Positions 44,601-55,200 of a stretch of 64,000 nucleotides of DNA are shown one piece after another. Numbering within the stretch: position 1 is the stretch's first letter; the number at the start of each line of letters is the position of its first letter. The notes below the pieces were generated by a model. That model saw only the letters and a list, made by a program, of their open reading frames with translations, searched no databases and was not told where the DNA came from. Both the position numbers and the translations under genes were made by a program. Origin of the DNA: Trichomonas vaginalis G3 (Eukaryota; Parabasalia; Trichomonadida; Trichomonadidae); NCBI RefSeq assembly GCF_026262505.1, contig NC_067205.1:1-64000 (forward strand). Reading direction: 5' to 3'.

Positions 44601-45240
44601 ACAATATCCCTCCTCATTGCTTTGAAAACTGCGTGAATTTGCAAACAATTAAAACAGAAAGCATAACTAAAGAAGTTTCCGATTATGGATTTTACAAATG
44701 CCAGAATTTGAAGGAATTCAATCTTGAAAATATCACAAGAGTTGGACAATTTGGTTTCGCTTTCTCAGGAATCCAGAAATTAAGTATTCTCAACAACGAA
44801 ACTGATTTGATATTAGCAAACTATTCTTTCTCAAATTGCCTTGATTTGACCGAAGTTTATGTTGCTAACAACACAGTTATTTATGAAAATTGCTTTGCAA
44901 ATGATACTAAGTTATCTAAATTCTTATACTGTGGAAAGTCTGAAATTGCAGATAACATCTTCAGTGGATGCACAAACTTGAAAGAAATCACAGTTTCTTT
45001 TGATTATTCTAAGAAGAAGATGTCAGGAATTCCAGTTAAGAGAGATAACATTTGTGGACCAAGTGATTACCAAAGAGACAGAAAGTTATAATAATAACAT
45101 CCTCAGTTTTATCTGCTGCAGCTGTCGTTTTGCTTGTTGTAATTGTTGTCATCTGCATGAGAAGAAAGAAGCCGGGTGTTGGAACAGAAAGCCTCCTTTC
45201 ATCAGATGCAAGATTATCCACAGACAGCAAGAATATCTAA
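41684..45240 (+). CDS. BspA-like leucine-rich-repeat membrane protein (frameshift before the anchor)
   Basis: ATG 41684 opens a frame of 1135 residues made almost entirely of LRR_5/BspA repeats (pattern F.NC.NLK.I.L...I.KI...AF.GC), about 45 repeats. It ends at 45091 in the primary frame. One base out of frame, around 45070, the sequence continues as a membrane segment (SAAAVVLLVVIVVICM) and a short RRKK-anchored tail ending at TAA 45238-45240, the standard C-terminus of this family. A single indel therefore separates ectodomain and anchor. The N-terminus is short and lacks a clear signal peptide although the following NLISASCNINSGVVTC is typical of the mature start; another 5' defect is possible. 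Likely surface adhesin-type protein. Confidence 0.85.
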
Positions 45241-45548
45241 GATTAGTAAACAAATTCAATTTTTTCAATACAATTTTTATAATATAATATTTTTGCTTTG
45301 TAATCAAGCTATGGAAATAATCTCATTAAAGCGTACATAAGTATGCAAAGCTTTGTTTCTTATCTCCATTATAGTCAACAAAGATTATATTAATGCATTT
45401 TCACATTTTTTAACTATGAGATTTTAATGAAAATTCTCATTCATGTTTGAACATTGAATTATAGGTTATTCATCTTATTTAAAAACGAACATCATTAAAA
45501 CTTTTAGAATAAAAACATACAAAAGATAAACAAAAAATAATCAAATTA
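45241..45548. other. Spacer between convergent genes
   Basis: AT-rich, nothing recognised. Confidence 0.35.
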
Positions 45549-46628
45549 TCATATATTTGCTATATAAATTGAAGCCATTTCAAGGAGCCTTAATCTTTGA
45601 CTAGTACCATAATTTGGGATATATGTTTTCATTGAAATGCATCCTCCGTTCTTAACTATCATTCCTTTAAAGCAACTAGTACAATTATTGTACTTTTTAT
45701 CACAAGTTTTACAACTTTTATCGCATTTATAGCAAATTGATCCCGATTGATATAAATTATCAGCTGCTTCTGAGCAAAAATTATAACATTTATCAGCATA
45801 TTTCACTTTTCCTGATTTACATCTAGTGCATGATGTGCTACTTGAGCAGTCATAACATCCGGAAGGACAAGTAAATAAGAGTAAATATTTGTATGAACCG
45901 TCACCATCATTTCCAGATGATTTTCCATCAGTAAAGCTTACTAGTTCTTTGAAATATTCATTCTTGTAGTCGTAGCCACTCAATCCACCAATTCCACATG
46001 CAGGGTAATAAGGATTAGTTGCAATTTTCCCTGCAATTCCACCAAACCATCCAGCACCACCTCCAGCTCCTGGAATTCTGCTTGTTTCTGAGCCGTTACC
46101 TCCATAATGACTACTTGTTCTGTAAGAATTATCAGTCTTTTTTTCCAATGATCCAAAATTATCAACTACTTTATAATAATATTCATTGCATCGACTCCTT
46201 TGCATATAGTCATAAGTAAAACATCCACCTGCAGGTGAGCCGTTAACTGTATAAGCACCTCCAGATCCAGCACCAGCAATCATAACATATGAACTTCCAT
46301 CAAATGACATACCTGTTAGGCCACCACCACCACCCGGATTATCATTTCCATTCCCAATAAAGCCAAGATCTTTACCACCATTTCCACCATAGGGAAGTCC
46401 TCCGTTATTTTTTTTCCGACAATTCGTATTTGGCTTAGTTCCAACATCAAAAATTACTTTTGTTCTTGAAGGAAAGTTAAAATTAGCTTTGATAGTTGCA
46501 CCGTTTCCTCCATCTGATTTCATTTCACCGCCTGCGCAGCCTATACCACCAGCAGCTCCATTCAGTTCAATACTATATACTCCTGGGTCCAAATAAATAA
46601 TTTTCCTTGTGAGTAGCAGATAAAACAT
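45549..46628 (-). CDS. Glycine-rich / furin-like Cys-rich surface protein
   Basis: 359 residues. After a short N-terminus (MFYLLLTRKIIY) come GVYSIELNGAAGG and a ~200-residue Gly-rich domain with GG(N/D)G repeats, like the glycine-rich domain of ALK-type proteins. Then follow ~100 residues of furin-like/growth-factor-receptor-like Cys repeats (CPSGCYDCSSSTSCTRC, CDKSCKTCDKKYNNCTSC). Such Gly-rich plus Cys-rich proteins are common on trichomonad surfaces and normally end in a membrane anchor. Here the end (...MASIYIANI) has no full anchor, and the signal peptide is weak, so the gene may be shortened at one or both ends. Function unknown. Confidence 0.7.
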   Translation of the reverse strand: MFYLLLTRKIIYLDPGVYSIELNGAAGGIGCAGGEMKSDGGNGATIKANFNFPSRTKVIFDVGTKPNTNCRKKNNGGLPYGGNGGKDLGFIGNGNDNPGGGGGLTGMSFDGSSYVMIAGAGSGGAYTVNGSPAGGCFTYDYMQRSRCNEYYYKVVDNFGSLEKKTDNSYRTSSHYGGNGSETSRIPGAGGGAGWFGGIAGKIATNPYYPACGIGGLSGYDYKNEYFKELVSFTDGKSSGNDGDGSYKYLLLFTCPSGCYDCSSSTSCTRCKSGKVKYADKCYNFCSEAADNLYQSGSICYKCDKSCKTCDKKYNNCTSCFKGMIVKNGGCISMKTYIPNYGTSQRLRLLEMASIYIANI

Positions 46629-47345
46629 AAATTAAAGCCGACAATTGAAAAATTTCAATGAAGAACAATCGAGAATTCAAAATCATCTATTTATATAAAT
46701 ATCGTGGAATGATAAAAAATTATTACTATTTAACGTAAAATCAGGTATTAAAAATTTTGCAAATTACCTCAGACTTTTCAGAGGATTGAGCGGCAACTCA
46801 ATCCTCTGAAATAGTCTGTGGTAATTTTTAGTCTCTACACTATTTCAATATAAGCTCCATTTTTAAACAGTTTTTAAAAATCGAGCATTGAAAAGTGTGA
46901 TGAGACTTACAATTTCATTTTGATTTTTCAATAGTTTATAGTCGAACACTCTTAGAATTTGACTTCATAAAATAATCTTAGAACAAGAGTAAATATATAT
47001 CTATTGCATTTGCAGCGTATATAGTTTCCCCATGATTGAATTTCGTTTCTTTGCAAAATTTTTGACAAATCATTCAATTTTTTATGATTTTGATTAAAAA
47101 AGCACCCTGAATATTTTCTAATCATTTTCATCTAACTCGATAAAATTCAAATACTCTCAAATTTTATAATCAATTGCCTCATACAGATGTATAATTACTT
47201 GTGATTTCCTGAATTGAAAGAAAATAACTCAAACTATTATCAAATACTCTAAAAATATTATCAAATTTATTAAAATCATAACCAGAGTAATTTCATATTA
47301 AGTACCATAGTATTGTTATAAATTATGTCACGTTTAGCCAATTTA
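46629..47345. other. Intergenic with one strong hairpin
   Basis: Apart from the 46761-46827 hairpin, only AT-rich DNA. Confidence 0.4.
46761..46827. repeat. ~30-bp near-perfect hairpin
   Basis: aaattacc...cagaggattgag pairs with ctcaatcctctg...ggtaattt around a 6-base loop (cggcaa), with one mismatch and one bulged base. It resembles a single cassette of the hairpin trains. No target duplication was found. Confidence 0.7.
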
Positions 47346-49081
47346 TTGGGGAGAAGCTTCCTAAACTTTTTAATCCCATAAATATGGTCATTATCTGGAA
47401 TAAAGAGTTAAGCGTCATATGTCACTTTTTGTACTAAGGAAACATCGACTTTATGCGTTATGACTTTTCGATGAGGAAACAAGTGTTCACGTATTATAAA
47501 CTTCCTTATTCCAATAAACCAACCCTAAACATAATTAATTCTAAGAATGATAATGGTCTCTTTTCTATGATAACCAAATCAATTTGGTTATCATAGTAAA
47601 GCACCAAAAACAGGAATAGGAATCGACAATATGGAATCACGAATCAACTCTAACAAAATGGAATTGGAAAATTCTTGCATCCATTCTTTATTTATGCAAA
47701 ATTTAAATTTCAAACAAAATTCTCGTACTATTCTCAATAAGATTTGCGGAAACTTATTATTACTCTTATACGAAAGAAGATTTTTCATGCTAATTTTATC
47801 GAAGAACTTTATCTTGCAAAATAAAATACTCATTTCCTAGAAACTTAGACTAAAAACGGTAACAATGAATAAACTTCAGTCTAAAAATTAAATTCGTACT
47901 ATTGTAATTAAATACTTATCTTTATAAACAAATATCATTTTTTTTTCCAGTGAAAAAAAGATGTGACTTTTATTGATTGATTGTTTGTAAACATTGCACT
48001 TTGAATAAGTATATTTTGTTTAAATTTGCACTTGGAATAAATATACAAAACAACACTGAAATTCCAGCTACTTTTCAATACTAATCATTTTTAAACATTC
48101 ATTGTCCGTTGATTAGTAAGGCAAATGTTCGATTTTGAGCATGCATATTCAGTGAATGAATGCATTAATTAAAATCAATGAAGGAAAGGGGATAAAACAT
48201 GAATTGCAACTATGTCGCTATAAAGATATATGTCTCACAAATTGTTAGAATAGAGTTCTTTCATAATGATTGAATATTCTTTCCTATTTTGGTTATTACA
48301 CGGAATTTCCTTCCTAAACATATAATGTCTTCCTTATAAAATGACTTACTTTCTTTGAAAGCTAGTATATTTTAACATTTTTGAAAATTTTTATATTTTT
48401 TTTAAGTTTTTATTAAAACAATAGAGATTTAAGTATATCCCCTCTAAAATAAGTGTTAATAGTATAAAATCAGGTTAAATTTGATCTAATATGAGTAAAA
48501 ATGTAAAAAAGAACACACTCATTTTGCATGTAAAGGAATAATCAGAGTTATTCAATAACATTTTACGTATTAAATTATGGAATTACGATATCTTTTGAAC
48601 AAAATTCAACGTAATTAGCAGAATGAATTTAAAAAATTGCTAAAAGAATGATGTACATTGATCATACATTAAAGTATCTTAATAAAAATGCAGTAATATA
48701 CAATGATGAGCAAAGCAGATTTGAATCAGAAAGAAGATTTGCTTAAAAAATCAGTTGAGTCTTCTCTAGTTTCCATATTGCCTATTCCTGTTTAAACGCG
48801 GTTATTCCTATTCCTGTTTTTGGTGCTTTACTATGATAACCAAATTGATTTGGTTATCATAGAAAAGAGACCATTATCATTCTTAGAATTAATTATGTTT
48901 AGGGTTGGTTTATTGGAATAAGGAAGTTTATAATACGTGAACACTTGTTTCCTCATCGAAAAGTCATAACGCATAAAGTCGATGTTTCCTTAGTACAAAA
49001 AGTGACATATGACGCTTAACTCTTTATTCCAGATAATGACCATATTTATGGGATTAAAAAGTTTAGGAAGCTTCTCCCCAT
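47346..49081. mobile_element. 1.74-kb inverted-repeat element, non-autonomous, TA or TTAT target
   Basis: The left arm 47346-47623 and right arm 48804-49081 (~277 bp) are near-identical inverted copies beginning (T/A)TGGGGAGAAGCTTCC. TA (or TTAT, depending on how the ends are drawn) flanks both sides. A TA target would fit Tc1/mariner-type elements, which are abundant in trichomonads; this remains inference. Near its inner end each arm holds a palindrome, ctatgataaccaaat/atttggttatcatag. The arms include TGTCACTTTTTG. The ~1.18-kb centre is AT-rich and has no transposase; a 69-residue frame at 47631-47840 has no support. Confidence 0.78.
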
Positions 49082-49218
49082 TATTCCAATGAAACTTGAT
49101 ATTAAATACAACGCAATTAATTCAAATACGATAACCAAAAGGCTTCAGTTATTATAAAAATTCATCGAACAGTTCGAACAAGATAATTTATGGAAATTTA
49201 TAAATTAAAATATATACT

Positions 49219-49899
49219 TTATTCTATTTTGCCTTCATTTTCTTTGGGTTCATCTTCTGGTTTATATTCATGTACAGAAGATTCTTCTTTTTCTGAAACT
49301 TCTGTATTTTCTTTTTCGTCTTTTTCAGCTTTTTCTTCTAATTTTGAAGGTTCATTATGTTCTTCCTGTTTCGTAGCTGGTTTCTGCTTCCGTTGGCCGC
49401 CTGCACCAAATAAACGCGGTAATATGCGCATTGCAATGAAAAATACTACTCCAAGCATCAGAGGACTCTGGAATATAGATGATTGTTGTTGTGTGATATC
49501 AATTTTAGCGAAATCTAAGTTGAATAATTGTTTTTGTTCTTGGTCAATTACAAGTGCATGAATATCTGTCTGAGTTAAATGAGTAACTTTGATAAAATAA
49601 TTCGATATAATGTCATTAAATGGGAAACCCATTGAAAATGGAAAGTCAAATTTAATGTCGTCTAATGTGAATTGCAAATAAGTGATATTGATCCAAGTGA
49701 ATGGAATTTCTGCAATTGTTTCGTTTTCTAATGTTGTGAGTTCCATTTTAGATTCTGAACGTTGATAAAGGTATAAGACTTCAGGTTCTTTATCTGTGAG
49801 GGATGATGTAGCACGTGTAATAGTAACTTGCCAGTTACCACTTAGTCTGTCTGTAAGATTGACAGTATTCGAAAAAAGGCTAAAACAAAGGAAAAACAT
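49219..49899 (-). CDS. Type I membrane protein with acidic Lys/Glu-rich tail, unknown family
   Basis: 226 residues: a hydrophobic N-terminus (MFFLCFSLF) likely to be a signal peptide, a ~130-residue lumenal beta-rich domain with Asn-X-Ser/Thr sites, a membrane segment at about 146-164 (LMLGVVFFIAMRILPRLF), then a basic stop-transfer patch and a ~60-residue Glu/Lys-rich cytosolic tail. The layout resembles small ER membrane-complex or trafficking proteins, but I do not recognise a family. The start is preceded on the minus strand by GACACTTTTTC. The frame is intact. Confidence 0.65.
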   Translation of the reverse strand: MFFLCFSLFSNTVNLTDRLSGNWQVTITRATSSLTDKEPEVLYLYQRSESKMELTTLENETIAEIPFTWINITYLQFTLDDIKFDFPFSMGFPFNDIISNYFIKVTHLTQTDIHALVIDQEQKQLFNLDFAKIDITQQQSSIFQSPLMLGVVFFIAMRILPRLFGAGGQRKQKPATKQEEHNEPSKLEEKAEKDEKENTEVSEKEESSVHEYKPEDEPKENEGKIE

Positions 49900-49985
49900 A
49901 AAATCAATAATTCAAAATTCGAAAAAGTGTCATTTAAAATAATTTTTATAATTAAATATTTAAAATTACTTCATAGAATCGAAGA

Positions 49986-50058
49986 GGTTTCGTAGCTCAG
50001 TAGGTAGAGCGTAGTGCTGATAACGCTAAGGTCTTGGGTTCGAGCCCCAGCGGAACCA
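49986..50058 (+). tRNA. tRNA-Ile (anticodon GAT)
   Basis: 73 nt. The 7-bp acceptor stem GGTTTCG/CGGAACC has one G-T pair. The D arm is GCTC...GAGC, the anticodon arm TAGTG-CTGATAA-CGCTA gives anticodon GAT, the variable loop is AGGTC, and the T arm is TTGGG-TTCGAGC-CCCAG with discriminator A. TTTTTATTTTTTT follows as a probable Pol III terminator. Box A (TAGCTCAGTAGG) and box B (GGTTCGAGCCC) are good. Cytosolic eukaryotic Ile tRNAs usually carry AAT (inosine-modified), so GAT is noteworthy. Confidence 0.93.
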
Positions 50059-50059
50059 T

Positions 50060-50072
50060 TTTTTATTTTTTT
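50060..50072 (+). terminator. Pol III poly-T terminator of the tRNA
   Basis: TTTTTATTTTTTT directly after the mature tRNA end. Confidence 0.8.
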
Positions 50073-50304
50073 AAAATCAGATTAAAGGGGATTTTTTGTT
50101 TGAGATTGATTTGTTACTTCCGAAACCTTTAATTTTATCTTAGTTACACATTGGGGAAATAATACAATTAATATGATTTCAAAATATATTTTTCCCTTTG
50201 CATGTATTTAAGAAAAATGAATTTAACAAATTGTAATATATTGATACAAACTTTATAAAAACAATACTATTATTGATGAATGATAGAGATTTGGTGAAAG
50301 GATT

Positions 50305-51372
50305 CTATTTTTTGGGTTTATGTGCTATCATTGACATACTGCGACGAGCACAATATATTCTATGGGCTTTTTTATATGTTCCTAGAGATATGCTTTGCGT
50401 TGCACGCAAACCATTTGAACTTTGAGTTGCCATTGGCAGACTTGTAGTTGAAGAACGTGTTGATAAGACAGGAGAACTTGGAATACTACGAGATGTAGTA
50501 CTCGTTAGAGGTCTTGATGACTTTTGATAACATCTTTCTTCAGTTTGAGTTTTGAAAAACGTTGTTTTTAAGCTTTGTGGTTTTTTAAATCCTTGTGGCC
50601 TTGAATCTATTTCTGATGAAATCCTCTTAAAGCATAAGGGACAAACAGAGCAAGAACCCGTTAGCAAATTTGGACAATGCTTATTCATGAGACTAAATAT
50701 TTGATTAGATAAGGCTTCTTGCGCATTATCTGGTAATGATGAAATGTAATCTTTGAGAGCAAGCTGTTCAACGCTAATTTTATCTGTATTGAAGAGGCTT
50801 TCGGTGCAATTTTTCTGATTTGAATAACATTTACGCTTTGAATGCGTATAGTTCATTCTATCGATTAAGAATAATAGAGTTTGCTTGATGTATTTAGTTT
50901 CGATTAATTTCAATTCAAATTTTGCATCAATAATTCTAATTAAATATGGATTTTGGTCTGGATTCATGCCCCACTCAAGACTAAATTCTGTAATTTTGAT
51001 GTTATTAACTGTTTCGATAATACGTTGAAGTTCGTTAGAGACTTTTGTTATATCTTCTTGTGTATCATCTAGTGGATACATATATTTTTTCTTAAAACTG
51101 GTCTCTTCTGAGCTTTTTGAATCATCTAATAATTGGCATTTACCATCAATAATCTGTGCACGAATCGATTTGCCTGATGGAAGAGTATCTTCAATTAAAA
51201 AACTATTAAATGGTATTTCGCTTTCCATAAAATATAAAGGGAGAAGACAAGATGTGTCAGAGATTTTCAACATTTCAATTTGATAAAAAAAAATAATACG
51301 TTTTTTTTTGAGCGATGAATATGTTATTCTATAGTTCCTAGATTTTGGATATTTGGGATGTGGTTTTATCAA
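50305..51372 (-). CDS. Conserved-looking protein with a Cys motif, possibly cytoskeletal; unknown
   Basis: The frame is ~355 codons. An N-terminal block (YPKSRNYRITYSSLKKKRIIFFYQIEMLK) reads like genuine protein, but no in-frame ATG precedes it; the first in-frame ATG is at 51273. An out-of-frame TTTCATG lies just upstream near 51380, so a one-base error near the start is likely. Residues ~110-160 contain SLEWGMNPDQNPYLIRIID, a mid-region has C-x2-C pairs (CSVCPLC) that may bind zinc, and the C-terminus is Ser/Thr-rich and basic. No family is assigned; a link to axonemal or flagellar proteins is only an impression. Confidence 0.55.
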   Translation of the reverse strand: MIKPHPKYPKSRNYRITYSSLKKKRIIFFYQIEMLKISDTSCLLPLYFMESEIPFNSFLIEDTLPSGKSIRAQIIDGKCQLLDDSKSSEETSFKKKYMYPLDDTQEDITKVSNELQRIIETVNNIKITEFSLEWGMNPDQNPYLIRIIDAKFELKLIETKYIKQTLLFLIDRMNYTHSKRKCYSNQKNCTESLFNTDKISVEQLALKDYISSLPDNAQEALSNQIFSLMNKHCPNLLTGSCSVCPLCFKRISSEIDSRPQGFKKPQSLKTTFFKTQTEERCYQKSSRPLTSTTSRSIPSSPVLSTRSSTTSLPMATQSSNGLRATQSISLGTYKKAHRIYCARRSMSMIAHKPKK

Positions 51373-52201
51373 ATAGCATGAAAATTTTCAACCATCCACA
51401 TTATTCATACTAAATTTGATGAATTATCTGTGATATTTTGATTTTTTGCGATACAATTATGCATTTATTCCATATTTATTGAAGTGTTCATAAATCTAAG
51501 CATTGATCTAAATGATTTCATTATTCTGAGTTTTGGCAAATGCAAATCAAGATTCATCTTAATATTTTTTTGCTCCAATAAGAAATTATAAAGCACTATA
51601 ATAAATCAGATCTTTCTGAATAAATTACATATCAATTCACCAATGGAAAATAATAAATGAAATTAAAATCAGTCAAATGAATGAAAAATTGTAGATTTAT
51701 CTCTGTACCAGATCAAATTAAATGTTCAATATTTCGTTTGAACATGATCAGATATTCAAAGAATTGAAAATCTCGAAAAGGAATTAAATTGCCTGATATT
51801 GAAGATACTATTACTACTTGAACTTATTAATAAGTTTAAGGTAATATTAATTGAACGTGAAAGTGATTGAAGTTGGAGCGGCAATTGAATTGAGGAAAAA
51901 AGGAATATATTATTTGAGTCAGTATTAATTTTGGTTCAATCCGAAATAAACGATAATGAAAATTTTGACAACCAAATAATTATTCAAAGTGCATAAATGA
52001 TTTGAATAGGTGAAAACGTTTGTAAACATGCATCCACTCGGATTTTTGTACTTATTTTAATTCATAGCCAAACAAAAGTTATACGTTTCTAAAAACCGAT
52101 AATTTCGTTCAAATTTTAAAGGATCGATTTTAAAATTTTCGTTGTAGATTACTCTTTAATATAAATCAACAATATGGATAATTTCAATTGTACTCAATTC
52201 A
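51373..52201. other. Divergent intergenic region, nothing recognised
   Basis: ~830 bases of AT-rich DNA upstream of the cyclase gene. TCAATTCA immediately precedes ATG 52202. Confidence 0.4.
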
Positions 52202-52204
52202 ATG
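52199..52204 (+). promoter_or_regulatory. TCA-ATG initiator junction (cyclase gene)
   Basis: CAATTCA directly before ATG 52202, the same arrangement as at 12552, 31095 and 57289. Confidence 0.35.
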
Positions 52205-55200
52205 TCTTCTGAAAACCAATATTATCATCTATTAAATATGATTTTACAAAACCCAAGTTCCACGACAACATCTTCATCGTTTGGGAGCAATTCAATGCGC
52301 TCATTAGATGTCTCGTCTAGGTATATGGGGATGATTCAACTATCACTTTACAAAAAAATGCGGAATAATTTTTTCATTCTTTTCGATTACGTAACTACAG
52401 CCTCTCCACCATATTACTTTTTGCATGTTATATTCAGTATTTGGAGAATTCTTCAATTTTTTGGACCTTCTTTTTGCACACGCTATTATAGTTTTTGGGG
52501 TAAAGACACAACAATGTCAACAGTCAATGATGTTCTATCATTCTTCTTTTCCATTGTTCCAGCATCATTCCATGATGTTGCCACTCCATATTTCATGTTA
52601 ATCTTTAGTTGCCTATTTATTGTCTTCTACATTTTCATAATAATTTGTGCGCAAGTCTATTCAAAGCAAGCTAAACTTCCCAAAGTTGTTCCTCCGATCC
52701 TAACTGTATTCTTTGGTACAGCTGGTTATATTTTGCCTCCTATTGCCTGTGAAATGGCAGCAGAAACCATCGGGAGAATGATATACAACAAACATGAATA
52801 CGTAAATGCTATGAATATCATTGGAATTATCTTAGTTGTGTTTACAGTTTCGGTTTATGTTTGGCTTGTTGCGGCAATATACTCTGTAACCATTACGTTT
52901 AGGCCCGATTCGTTACAAACGATAGTTCCTTCCGTACAGGTTAGTGTCATTTTGGTAACTCTAACCTTATATACAATTACAGGAGTTGCATCAGAACTTT
53001 CTTTATATCCAAGAGTAGTTTTTACATTGCTTGGTGCAGTAGTATATCTATCAACACTGTTCGCTACAAATCAATACGGTGGCTTCGTAGTTATTGGATA
53101 TAAGAAAGCAATTTTCGCTTCTTCGATTTCTGGCATCATTCTTTTATGCATTTGTGTTATTTTCGAGCTCGTTAATACTCATGGCAAAGAATATGTCATA
53201 CTTGCCATATTAGCTTTGTGGATAATAATTTATTTCGTTTGTAACTTTTATTTAGAACATGAAACAAGCAAATCATTAATAATACTTGATGAAATTGAAG
53301 AATCTCCTGATAGATTCACCGAACTCATCAAATCGAAAAATCATTTTTCGAATGTCGTCATTGCAGGCTTCAGATATGCACATCCATTATGTTTATCATG
53401 GAAAATATACAAAGCAGGCATAGAACATTGGCCAAAAGACATAAAAATATGGTTATCATTTTCTAAATTCATTGCAATTTATCCTGCAGAGACACAACAA
53501 CTAGATTGGGTAGCAAACAACATCATGCAGAACAAACTGAAAGGATCTTTAGCTAAACACACTCTCCAACAGATCCAAACAATCATTAGACAAAGAGAAG
53601 CCAATTTAATTCCAGAATTAAAATCAAAATTGGATAAAATTGGAAAACAAGTTCAAGCAACTAAACACAAAGTAAGATATATCTGGGATTTAATCATCCA
53701 AGGAAATGTCCATGAATTGGAAAGTGTTGTACACAGAGCATATATAGCTATTGATAATTGTGAAGCTGAATTCCAACACTTAATTCGCATGTTTCCTAAT
53801 TCAAGATTCGTTGCGAGATCTTATTCGAGATTTTTAAGGGATGTTGTTGCTGATTTTGCAGAGTATAATAAATGGAAACAGAATGTTATGTTGTTACAAA
53901 GAGGTGTATCTGTTATTCCTGATCAAACTCATGAGTTTGGTTTAAGAGCATTTCCTTTATTACCTCAAGTAATTGATTATTCAGAAGATGATCAAATGAA
54001 TGCGAATATTTTGACAGAAAATACTTTGACACAAGAAATTGAACCAGAAGACGAACACCTTGAAACTGATACTGATTTAAGAATGTCTGTACGTGAATCT
54101 ATCAATGATTTATCAATTCCCGCTTATAGAACTGCAAGAATTGTTTTCATTCTGTTGTTTTTGATTTGTTTCTTACTTCCTGTTGTTGTTTTGGCAGCAA
54201 TTATTCCTAAGAATATTCAAAGCATTACAAAACCTCTCAATTTCATGGAAAAGATTTCATACATAAGAGCACAGATTTTCCAAGTTGTTGGATTAACACA
54301 TCATTTAATTGTTGAAGAAGTTGCTTCTATGCCTCCTCTACAATTATATGATGAACCTGCTCCTGTTCATTTTGGAGGAACAGCTGATACAAGAAAACAA
54401 CTCAAATATGTTACAGATTTATTAGTACAAAGAACACAAGATTTGAGTGAAGTGATGTCATTCAAACCAGGTAATGAAAACATGGAAAAAGTTAGAGGAT
54501 ACATGTATAAGAATGACGTGAAATTCACAACTTATACAAATGATCCAACACAGCCAGGAACAACAGAACAAGTATCTGTACAACATGGCATTATGCAGTT
54601 CAGTGTTTTAGTTACAGATCTTCTTAAAAAAGATCATTTCGAAAACAGAACATTGAGTGAAAGAGAAATTGTCACAATTATTTCAAATACAAGAGTTTTG
54701 ACTGAAGATTTAAGTGCAGCTTTGAAATATTTGACAAAATATATCATCGAAACTGATGATTCATTAATCGAATTAACGAAATATATTATGATATTTGGAT
54801 CTGCATTTATTTTCATTGTTTATATGATTGCCGCTTATTTCATTGTCAAAGAAATTGCACATGATAAAATGGCAATTTACAGAGCAATTGCAAGTCTTCC
54901 TAAATATGTTGTAAGTCGTGTTGCTGATTCATTTAAAGTACTAAAGAAAGATGAATCAAATAATTCGAAGTCTATCAATTCTACAACGAAAGACGACGAA
55001 CTCAACAAACAAGAAGAAAACATGCTCAAAATATTTTCAACATCAAGTGAATCTGATTCTTCTTCAACATCAGATTCAATAACAATTATCGTTTGTGTCA
55101 CGTTTTTGATGTTAACAAATATTGCTTCCATATGTGTTTTAGGCAGTTTTATTATCAAAATCGGAAAAGCCATGACATTAAGTAGTCCACAAATCGATTA

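Noticed and set aside
47591..47840. Possible gene inside the 1.7-kb inverted-repeat element
   Set aside because: 69-80-residue frames on both strands with no transposase or other domain; starts overlap the arm boundary.
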